The translations under genes were made by a program, and so were the position numbers. The notes beneath the pieces are model-generated. The model had not been told where the DNA came from, did no database searches, and saw nothing but the letters and a program-made list of their open reading frames with translations. Below, piece after piece: positions 50,084 through 57,803 of a stretch of 64,000 nt of DNA. This DNA is from Clostridiales bacterium. GTDB taxonomy: Bacteria; Bacillota; Clostridia; Christensenellales; Aristaeellaceae. The DNA lies in assembly GCA_004557125.1 (NCBI GenBank), contig SFET01000007.1, positions 38,976-102,975 of the forward strand, read 5' to 3'. Position 1 is the first letter of the stretch; each line of letters begins with the position of its first letter.

Positions 50084-53000
50084 ATGCTGCGGGTGCATAC
50101 GGGGGAAAACTGTCTGCTGTCCGGCGCGGTGGTGGAGAAGGTCGGCGCGGCGCTGGCGGCGGAGGATGAAACCCAGTACATCGTGGTGCCGAAGCAGCTG
50201 ACGCTGCTGACCGAGCGGCTGCTGCTGGACGGTTTGCAGCTGCCCGGCTCCTTCCGGCTGCGGGTGCTCAGCCCTGCGAGGCTGTGCGCGCTGATCTTTG
50301 ATGCTGCCGGTCAGCCCGAGGGTGTGCGCGTGGACGAGCGCGGGCGCGTGATGCTGGTGCGCCGGGCGATCCGCAGCGCCGGGGAGCTGACGGTCTACCG
50401 CAACGCCGACCGCCGCCGGGGCTTCGCCGACCGCTGCGCGCGGCAGCTGGAGATCTTCGTGCAGGGCGGGGTCACGCCGGAGATGCTGCGGGACTGCGCC
50501 GCGGAGAGCGCGGGCATGTCGCGCATGAAGCTCAATGATCTGGCGGCGATCTACGACGCCTTCCTGGAGCTGACTGCGGGGCGGTATCAGGACGGCGAGA
50601 GCGAGCTGATCGAGGCGGCAGCGCGCCTGGAGGGCGCGGCGTTTTTGCGCGGGGCGCACTTCTGGTTCTTCGGCTTCGACCTGATTCCGCCCACGCTGAT
50701 GGAGCTCATCGCGGGTGTGGCGGCGCAGTCTGCGGGTGCGGAGCTGTTCTATCCCATCGCAGACGATCCTGCGGCCCGGGATGCAGACTGCTACCGCCCA
50801 CTGGAGGGCGCGCTTGCGCGCATGGGCGACGCCTGCCTGGAGCGCGGCGTGGAGCTTTCCTGCTGCGCGCTGGACAATCGTACGGCTGCGGCGCAGGGGG
50901 AGATCGCCTGGCTGGCCCGGGAGATGTACGCCTATCCCATCGAGCCCCGGCATGGCGCGCCGGCGCACGTGCATCTGACCCTCGCCCGGGATGTGCGGGA
51001 GGAGTGCATGCTGGCTGCGGCCACGGCGCGCACCCTCGCCATGGGCGGTATGCGCTACGGGGACATCCAGCTGCTCTGCGCTGATCTGGACGCCTACCGG
51101 CCGATGCTCATCGAAGCCTTTCAGCTCTACGGCGTGCCGCTGTTTCTGGACAACAGCCGGCCGGTGTCGCGCATGGCCACGGCGGAGTGTCTGCTGACGG
51201 CGCTGCGGATGATCGAGAAGAACTTTCGCCGGGAGGACGTGTTCACGCTGCTGCGCACCGGCTACACCGATCTCAGCCGGGACGAGGCCGATCGACTGGC
51301 GAACTATGCCGTGCGGTGGGGCGTGGACGGCGGGCGCTGGCTGCGGCCCTTCAACCGCGGCACCGAGGCGGAGATTGCGGAGCTGGAGCCGCTGCGCAAG
51401 CGGTTGATGGAGCCGGTGGCCAAGCTGAAGGCCGCGCTGAAGGCGGCGAAGGATTTGAAGGGCCAGCTTGCGGCGCTGTTCGATTATCTGACGGACATCC
51501 GCGCCTACGAGAGGAGCCTGGAGCTTCAGCAGCAGCTCAATGCCGGCGGCATGCGCGAGGCGGCGGGCGCGCTCTCCCAGGCATGGAACCGCATCATTGG
51601 CGCGCTGGATCAGATGGCGGCGCTGATGGGCGGTGACAGGCTGAGCCTGCGGGAGCTGCATCAGACGCTCAGCGAGTCGCTGGAGGCCGCCGTGGTGAAG
51701 CCGCTGCCCCAGTCCGGCGACGCGGTGTACGCCCAGGGTACGGGCCGCATCCTGATGCAGCGCGCCCGGGCGCTGCTGGTGCTGGGACTGTCCGACGGCC
51801 GGATTTCTGCCGAGGACGGCCTGCTCACCGACGCGCAGCGCCAGGCGGTGGCGAAGCGCACGAAGGCATATCTGGGCCCGGATGCTTGCGACGCCGCCCG
51901 GCTGCGCCGCTTCTATCTGAAGGCCGCACTGGGCATGACTTCGGAGGAGGTCTGCTTCTCCTGCGCGCTGCGGGGCAGCGACAATTCCGCCCAGCGCCCC
52001 GGCACGGCGGTGGAGCTGCTGCGGGAGATCTTTCCCGATCTCCAGGTGCGCGGTGGCGTGGGGGAGGATGCACAGCTGGATCGCCTGCTCGCCTGTGCGC
52101 CCCGGGCAGCCACGGCCTGCGCCGCGCGCGCGGTGGCCGAGAGTCGGGACGGCGCTGCGGTGCGCGCGGGGGATCAATCCGCCGTGGCGGCGCTGCGCGA
52201 GGCCGGACGGACGCTTCCCGAGCTCCGGGATCGCCTGGAGCGCCTGGAGGGCATGCTGGGGGATGACGAGGGCCGGGAGGCCGTGGATCCTGCGGCGGCC
52301 CGCGCGCTCTACGGACGCCTGCAGGCGCAGAGCATCACCCGCCTGGAGAGATTCGCGAACTGTCCCTTTGCCTACTTCGCGGCCTACGGGCTGCGTCCGG
52401 AGCGCGTGGAGCCCTTCGAGCTGGACAGGCGACAGACCGGCACCTTTCTGCACGATGCGGTGCATGAATTCCTGCGCGCCTGCGGGGCCGAATTGAACGA
52501 CATGGACGCTGCGCAGGCGGAACGGCGCATGGGGGCCATCGCCGATTCCATGCTGGAGGGCATGCGCATGGGCACGCCCATGGAGGACAGCGCCAGTGCC
52601 CGTGCGGAGTCCCGCGCGCTGCGCGCAACGGCCTGTCGCTGCGCACGGGTGCTGGCGGAGCAGATGCGGGGCAGCAGCTTCCATGCGGCGCAGCTGGAGC
52701 GCAGCTTCGGCCGGGAGGACGGTTCCGCGCGCCTGCGGGTGGGCGACACCGTGCTGGAGGGCCGCATCGACCGCGTGGACGCCTGGCCGGAGGGCAACAG
52801 CCTGCGGGTGATCGACTTCAAGCTGGGCGGCAAGCCGCTGAATCTGGCAGGCGCTTACCACGGATTGCAGCTGCAGCTGCCGGTGTATCTGGGCGCGGCG
52901 CTGAAGCAGAAGCGGGCCCGCAGCGCAGGCGTGTACTATTTCGCTCTGGACGAGGGCGTGGTGAACACCCAGAGCACCGATCCCCAACAGGTGGAGGCGG

Positions 53001-53404
53001 AGCGGGCGAAGGCCTTCCGCATGAGCGGCCTGCTGCCGGAGGATCCGGAGCTGATCCGCGCCCAGACGCCGGAGCCGGAGAAGGTGTTTCAGGCGCGCAT
53101 GACCGGCGAGGGCAAGCTCTACGCCAGCGTGCCCTGCGCCGACGACAAGAACTTCGAGCGCCTGATCCGGCACGTGCTGCGCAAGGCAGAGGAGGAGATT
53201 TCGTCCATCCGCAGCGGCGAGGCCCGGGTGAGTCCCGCCAGCTTCGACGGCCGGGAGCCCTGCGCTTACTGCGACTACCGCGCCGCCTGCCTGTTCGACG
53301 CACGCATCGACGCGGGCAGGGTGCGCCGCATGAAGAACATCAAGTGGAACGAGGTGTTCGACCGCATCGCCGTGGAGGATGACGGCACGGAAGAGCAGGG
53401 ATAA
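50084..53404 (+). CDS. addB: ATP-dependent nuclease subunit AddB
   Basis: A 1106-residue protein with AddB length and order. The helicase-like N-part holds VPKQLTLLTERLLL, a family motif near the start; the C-terminal RecB-like nuclease has VIDFKLGGK and QLQLPVYLGAALK. The iron-sulfur cysteines are one in FANCPFAYF and three in EPCAYCDYRAACLFD (C-x2-C-x5-C). The usual Walker A loop (GRSGSGKT in Bacillus) is replaced by HTGENCLLSGAV, so ATP binding at this site is doubtful. AddB normally pairs with AddA for double-strand break repair and phage DNA degradation; addA does not follow here. GGAGG precedes ATG 50084. Confidence 0.9.
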   Translation: MLRVHTGENCLLSGAVVEKVGAALAAEDETQYIVVPKQLTLLTERLLLDGLQLPGSFRLRVLSPARLCALIFDAAGQPEGVRVDERGRVMLVRRAIRSAGELTVYRNADRRRGFADRCARQLEIFVQGGVTPEMLRDCAAESAGMSRMKLNDLAAIYDAFLELTAGRYQDGESELIEAAARLEGAAFLRGAHFWFFGFDLIPPTLMELIAGVAAQSAGAELFYPIADDPAARDADCYRPLEGALARMGDACLERGVELSCCALDNRTAAAQGEIAWLAREMYAYPIEPRHGAPAHVHLTLARDVREECMLAAATARTLAMGGMRYGDIQLLCADLDAYRPMLIEAFQLYGVPLFLDNSRPVSRMATAECLLTALRMIEKNFRREDVFTLLRTGYTDLSRDEADRLANYAVRWGVDGGRWLRPFNRGTEAEIAELEPLRKRLMEPVAKLKAALKAAKDLKGQLAALFDYLTDIRAYERSLELQQQLNAGGMREAAGALSQAWNRIIGALDQMAALMGGDRLSLRELHQTLSESLEAAVVKPLPQSGDAVYAQGTGRILMQRARALLVLGLSDGRISAEDGLLTDAQRQAVAKRTKAYLGPDACDAARLRRFYLKAALGMTSEEVCFSCALRGSDNSAQRPGTAVELLREIFPDLQVRGGVGEDAQLDRLLACAPRAATACAARAVAESRDGAAVRAGDQSAVAALREAGRTLPELRDRLERLEGMLGDDEGREAVDPAAARALYGRLQAQSITRLERFANCPFAYFAAYGLRPERVEPFELDRRQTGTFLHDAVHEFLRACGAELNDMDAAQAERRMGAIADSMLEGMRMGTPMEDSASARAESRALRATACRCARVLAEQMRGSSFHAAQLERSFGREDGSARLRVGDTVLEGRIDRVDAWPEGNSLRVIDFKLGGKPLNLAGAYHGLQLQLPVYLGAALKQKRARSAGVYYFALDEGVVNTQSTDPQQVEAERAKAFRMSGLLPEDPELIRAQTPEPEKVFQARMTGEGKLYASVPCADDKNFERLIRHVLRKAEEEISSIRSGEARVSPASFDGREPCAYCDYRAACLFDARIDAGRVRRMKNIKWNEVFDRIAVEDDGTEEQG

Positions 53405-53420
53405 ATCATTATATATATGA

Positions 53421-53460
53421 AAGGAACTGTCCGCAGAATTGCTGTGGACAGTTCCTTTTT
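53421..53460 (+). terminator. Terminator after addB
   Basis: A 12-bp stem AAGGAACTGTCC / GGACAGTTCCTT with an 11 to 15 base loop, then TTTT. Confidence 0.88.
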
Positions 53461-53489
53461 GAATTGCGGTCCCTTGCCCGGAGGTGCGG

Positions 53490-54182
53490 CTAGTGTTCGC
53501 GCCAGGCCATCAGCAGCATCTCCTGCGTCAGCTCCAGGCCCAGCTTGCGCTGAAGGTTCATGGAGATGCGGTTGTCCTCCTCCACCTGACAGTAGGGCAG
53601 GCGGCCGGTCTCCATGCAGAAGCGCAGGATGAAATTCTCCAGCGCCGCGCCGTAGCCTTGCCCGCGCTGCTCCGGGAACACCTCCAGCATGCCGAAGTCG
53701 CCCTCGGGATGGATGCCGACAAAGCCCACGTCCGCGCCCTGCGCATCGGTGGCGAAGAACAGCTCGCCCCGGCGCGCCTGACTGCGCAGCGATTCCGGGC
53801 TGTTCAGGTGGTAGACCTGAAGGATGTGCTCCAGGGCGCGCGCATCGGGAACGGCGATGTGCAGCCGGGGATCGATTGGCGGCAGCTCCGGCTTCCGATA
53901 GGCCGCCTGGAAGCAGCGCATGCGGCCGTCGAGGTCAAAGCGATCGATCAGCGGCGCAAAGTCCGCGTTGCAGAGCATGATGAAGTCGATGCCGTCGACG
54001 CCCCGCAGCAGCTCCTCCGCATCCGGCGTGCTGTCTGCGGCCAGAACGTACATGCCGGCGGCGTCCTCGCGCACCAGCGCGCCGTGCGGCGTCTCCCGCA
54101 GGATCTGCGCCCGGCCCAGCCGCAGCGGCTCCGTGGCGCAGCAGTGCAAAAGCGGATTGTTTTTCTCCTCAAAATAGGACAT
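53490..54182 (-). CDS. GNAT-family N-acetyltransferase
   Basis: A 230-residue protein with a divergent N-terminal half (about 1-115) and a GNAT domain in the C-terminal half. Motif A is seen as LEVFPEQRGQGYGAALENFIL (the RGxGYG acetyl-CoA loop) and the end motif as VEEDNRISMNLQRKLGLEL. Substrate unknown; the two-lobe arrangement resembles acetyltransferases that act on small amines or peptides. ATG 54182 is preferred to 54191 because GGAGG would otherwise abut the start. Only 15 bases follow the repressor gene, so it is probably co-transcribed with it. Confidence 0.82.
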   Translation of the reverse strand: MSYFEEKNNPLLHCCATEPLRLGRAQILRETPHGALVREDAAGMYVLAADSTPDAEELLRGVDGIDFIMLCNADFAPLIDRFDLDGRMRCFQAAYRKPELPPIDPRLHIAVPDARALEHILQVYHLNSPESLRSQARRGELFFATDAQGADVGFVGIHPEGDFGMLEVFPEQRGQGYGAALENFILRFCMETGRLPYCQVEEDNRISMNLQRKLGLELTQEMLLMAWREH

Positions 54183-54197
54183 GTCTCCCATCCTCCC

Positions 54198-54824
54198 TCA
54201 CAGCTGACTCTGAAAACCCACGGCCTTGCCCAGAATGCGGATGCTGTCGCACTCGTCCAGCGTGAAGATCATCGGGGCGTAGCGCGGATTTTCCGAGAGC
54301 AGCTGCAGGCCGTTCTTGATGTGGTAGACCCGCTTGAGGGTTGCCTCGTCGTTGAGCACCACCGCGGCGATTTCCCCGTCGTCCACGTCGTCCTGACAGC
54401 GGATGAACACCAGGTCGCCGTCGTGGATCCGCGCGCCGATCATGCTGTCGCCCCGCACCCGCAGCGCAAAGTCGCACTTGAGGGAATCGTCGCAGAGGAT
54501 CAGCTCCGTGTCCTCGTCGGCGTAGATGGGCACGCCGGCAGCGATCTCCCCCAGCACCGGCACGGCGCGTCGGTGGATGGGCAGTACGTCCCCGGCGTTG
54601 CGCAGGGAATCCGAAATCCTGCCGTCGCGGGGATACAGCAGTTCCACCGGACAGTTCAGCGCGTCGGCGATTTTCTTCAGCGTGCCGCCGGTGGGATTGC
54701 GGGTCTCGCCGTTGAGCAGCTTGTTCAGCGTCCCCTTCGGAACGCCCGACTTCTGGGAGAGCTGATCGGTGGTCAAACCGTTTTCGATCTTGAGTTTGGA
54801 CAGTACCTCGCGCAGCTCCATCAT
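54198..54824 (-). CDS. LexA/CI-like repressor (XRE HTH plus S24 peptidase)
   Basis: A 208-residue regulator. The HTH_3 domain covers about 5-62 (LTTDQLSQKSGVPKGTLNKLLNGE). The LexA-type autoprotease domain has its Ala96-Gly97 cleavage site in EIAAGVP, Ser127 in RGDSMIGARI and Lys164 in ATLKRVY. The HTH is of the phage CI/XRE type, not the winged LexA_DNA_bind type, so it is a phage-like or domesticated SOS-cleavable repressor rather than the main LexA. GGAGGG precedes ATG 54824. It is divergent from a terminase gene across three operator-like palindromes. Confidence 0.92.
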   Translation of the reverse strand: MMELREVLSKLKIENGLTTDQLSQKSGVPKGTLNKLLNGETRNPTGGTLKKIADALNCPVELLYPRDGRISDSLRNAGDVLPIHRRAVPVLGEIAAGVPIYADEDTELILCDDSLKCDFALRVRGDSMIGARIHDGDLVFIRCQDDVDDGEIAAVVLNDEATLKRVYHIKNGLQLLSENPRYAPMIFTLDECDSIRILGKAVGFQSQL

Positions 54825-54856
54825 CCTGGAACCCTCCTTCGCGTTCTTGTGCTACC

Positions 54857-54885
54857 AGTATAGAACAAATCTCCCGGAAATGCAA
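54857..54885 (-). promoter_or_regulatory. Promoter of the repressor gene
   Basis: On the minus strand, TTGCAT (54880-54885), 17-base spacer, TATACT (54857-54862). Operator O1 lies just upstream. Confidence 0.75.
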
Positions 54886-54891
54886 GACGAA

Positions 54892-54911
54892 AATAACCGA
54901 ATTCGGGAAAA
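54892..54911. promoter_or_regulatory. Operator-like palindrome O1
   Basis: The core CCGAATTCGG (54897-54906) is perfect, within ATAACCGAA|TTCGGGAAA. It sits just upstream of the repressor promoter. Confidence 0.65.
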
Positions 54912-54927
54912 ATATGCAAAAAATCTA

Positions 54928-54956
54928 TTGACAATACCCGGATATGGGAGTATACT
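54928..54956 (+). promoter_or_regulatory. Promoter of the terminase-like operon
   Basis: TTGACA (54928-54933), 17-base spacer, TATACT (54951-54956). Operator O2 fills the spacer, so repressor binding would block it. Confidence 0.88.
54934..54953. promoter_or_regulatory. Operator-like palindrome O2
   Basis: ATACCCGGATATGGGAGTAT, an imperfect palindrome with the same ATA-CCG half-site, between -35 and -10. Confidence 0.6.
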
Positions 54957-54962
54957 TCGCTC

Positions 54963-54981
54963 ATAACCGAATACGGTTAAT
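54963..54981. promoter_or_regulatory. Operator-like palindrome O3
   Basis: ATAACCGAATACGGTTAAT, with half-sites AACCG / CGGTT, located at and after the predicted start of the terminase-like transcript. Centres are about 42 (O1-O2) and 28 (O2-O3) bases apart. Confidence 0.65.
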
Positions 54982-55009
54982 TCATTCGATTGCGACGGGA
55001 GGTAAGATT

Positions 55010-55417
55010 ATGCAGAATCGTGCGGGAAGGTTGACGGATCGCCAGCGGCGCTTTGCGGATTTGTATCTGGAACTGGGAAATGCATCGGAGGCGGCGGAGC
55101 AGGCGGGCTTCAAGCGCAGCTACGCCCAGGGGGCAAAGCGCCAGCCGGCGGTGCAGGCTTACATGCAGGAGCGGCTGCGCCAGGTGCAGCAGAGAAACAT
55201 CGCTTCGGCGGACGAGGTGCTGGAGTTCCTCACGGAGGTGATGCGCGGCGAGATTGCGGGCGAGCGGCCGGAGAAGAATTCCTCGCCGCGGATGCGTGCG
55301 GCGGAGCTGCTGGGCAAGCGGCTGGGCGTGTTCACGGATGTTGGCAGCGTGCTGCGGGGCGCGCAGGCGGTTCCGGAGATCGTGGACGACATCCCCGAGG
55401 AGGATGCGGCCGGCTGA
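55010..55417 (+). CDS. Terminase small subunit-like protein
   Basis: A 135-residue protein. The start GRLTDRQRRFADLYLELGNASEAAEQAGFKRSYAQGAKRQPAVQAYMQERL is the Terminase_2 DNA-recognition helix-turn-helix; a helical oligomerisation part follows (IASADEVLEFLTEVMRGEI). In phages it recognises the pac site for packaging. Here no large terminase, portal or capsid gene follows, so it is an orphan: a phage relic or a reused DNA-binding protein. GGGAGGT precedes ATG 55010; the upstream frame from 54944 runs through the promoter. Confidence 0.78.
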   Translation: MQNRAGRLTDRQRRFADLYLELGNASEAAEQAGFKRSYAQGAKRQPAVQAYMQERLRQVQQRNIASADEVLEFLTEVMRGEIAGERPEKNSSPRMRAAELLGKRLGVFTDVGSVLRGAQAVPEIVDDIPEEDAAG

Positions 55418-55506
55418 GGAAATTTAATCTGTCCGCCGCTGGCAAGTTGTGCGCTGCGGCGGCATTGAATGAAGGGAAGGATGCAGGGAAGGGAGGAAGC
55501 GAAACG

Positions 55507-55806
55507 ATGGAGTTTTTCGATTGGAGTCTGTTGGGAAGCTATGCGGGCGCGGCGCTGGCCGTGGCGGTGCTGACCCAGATCACCAAGGGAATTCCGGGCA
55601 TTGTCAGGATCCCCACGCAGCTGTGGAGCTATGTGCTGGCGCTGGTCACGCTGCTGCTGGCGCTGATCTTCGGGCCGGGCTTCAGTGCCTCCGGCGCGGT
55701 GCTGGCGCTGTTCAACGCGGCGCTGGTGTCGCTGGCGGCCAACGGCGGCTACGCCGCAGTGGAGCGGGTGAAGGCGGGGCTGGAATCCGGGAAAGAGCAG
55801 GATTGA
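55507..55806 (+). CDS. Holin-like small membrane protein
   Basis: A 99-residue protein with three hydrophobic segments (SLLGSYAGAALAVAVLTQITKG; LWSYVLALVTLLLALIFG; GAVLALFNAALVSLAANGGY) and a charged C-terminus (ERVKAGLESGKEQD). Size, topology and the position after the terminase-like gene resemble phage holins, but the family is not certain. GGGAGG lies upstream of ATG 55507. No endolysin follows. The terminator at 55816 closes this two-gene unit. Confidence 0.6.
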   Translation: MEFFDWSLLGSYAGAALAVAVLTQITKGIPGIVRIPTQLWSYVLALVTLLLALIFGPGFSASGAVLALFNAALVSLAANGGYAAVERVKAGLESGKEQD

Positions 55807-55815
55807 ACACATAGC

Positions 55816-55852
55816 AAAGGGGATCGGGCGCAAACTACACCCGGTCCCCTTT
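55816..55852 (+). terminator. Terminator of the terminase/holin unit
   Basis: A 13-bp stem (AAAGGGGATCGGG / CCCGGTCCCCTTT, one G-T pair). The T-run is short. Confidence 0.65.
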
Positions 55853-56227
55853 CCCTGTCAAAACCATAAAACATTCCACAGGACAGCCAGTAGAATCGTG
55901 GGCGGCATAGCAGTCGCGCCTGCCTAAAGCAGTCGCGACCAGCCCGGGCGAATCCTTCGGATTCCAGCCCGGCGCTGCCGAAACCTGCGTGCAAGCGCTG
56001 CGGTTTCGGTGCGTAAGCGTGTACGTCGCCCACGGATACTGATTTTTCGATATGCACCGGCCGCACTGAAATGTATTTCAGCGGCCGACCGCACGCCGTA
56101 GGGAATTGAAAATTCCCCGGCGGCTGCTATGGAAAAATCGCTTCCTTGCAGTATTTCATTGTGCCGTTTGCGGCGCGATGAAATACTGAGGGGGTGGTAG
56201 TGGCGGGGGACGTGTTCCCCGTCCATC
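55853..56227. repeat. Hairpin-rich non-coding block
   Basis: At least six inverted repeats lie in a row: CCGGGC..GAATCC/GGATTC..GCCCGG (55944-55972), CCGAAACC/GGTTTCGG (55978-56009), GGCCG-CTGAAAT/ATTTCAG-CGGCC (56059-56086), GGGAATT/AATTCCC (56101-56117), an 11-bp CAGTATTTCAT/ATGAAATACTG (56149-56188), and GGGGA/TCCCC (56206-56220). Open frames here look spurious. A dispersed intergenic repeat mosaic or structured RNA is likely. Confidence 0.75.
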
Positions 56228-57427
<1,200 letters not shown>

Positions 57428-57803
57428 AAAAATTCAGTTCCTTTCGGCAAATGTTGAAATCCACTCTATTTTATTCGCACCATGCGCGGGCTGTCCTGCA
57501 AATTTCAGTGAATTATATGTTAAATTTGAATTCGGAGAAAAATAAAATTGCAAATTTGAATGAAAAATGTCCATCAGATTGCTGAAAATGCAGGATTTTG
57601 AACGGGAATCAATAAATGTTTATTCTTTCAGAATTGCAGATTCACAAAAAACGTGCTATACTAAAAAATGGCTTTCCATAAAGCGCTCATTTCGGCAGGA
57701 ATTTTCCAACGGGGAAAAACGGTTTCCGAAGGCGCGGGCCTCACAGCACGCGCGCACAGAGTCAGGCGCGCAGTACGCAACTATCCGGAGGTGCATCGAA
57801 TAC
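57428..57803. other. Divergent intergenic region between aminotransferase and glgP
   Basis: An AT-rich stretch with promoters for both sides. Two copies of AAATTTGAAT lie 30 bases apart (57522-57531 and 57552-57561), possibly regulator sites. The open frame running into glgP from 57567 is leader, not protein. Confidence 0.6.
57634..57662 (+). promoter_or_regulatory. Promoter of glgP
   Basis: TTGCAG (57634-57639), 17-base spacer, TATACT (57657-57662) with extended TGC. The leader is about 135 bases. Confidence 0.75.

Noticed and set aside
49934..53173. Very long minus-strand open frame opposite addB
   Set aside because: Its translation is His/Ala/Gln/Arg-rich without family motifs, the typical shadow of a GC-rich gene. 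The plus-strand frame is a full AddB.
54825..55009. Standard LexA SOS box in the repressor control region
   Set aside because: No GAAC-N4-GTTC site; the palindromes are of a different, CCG-based type, in line with a phage-like repressor.
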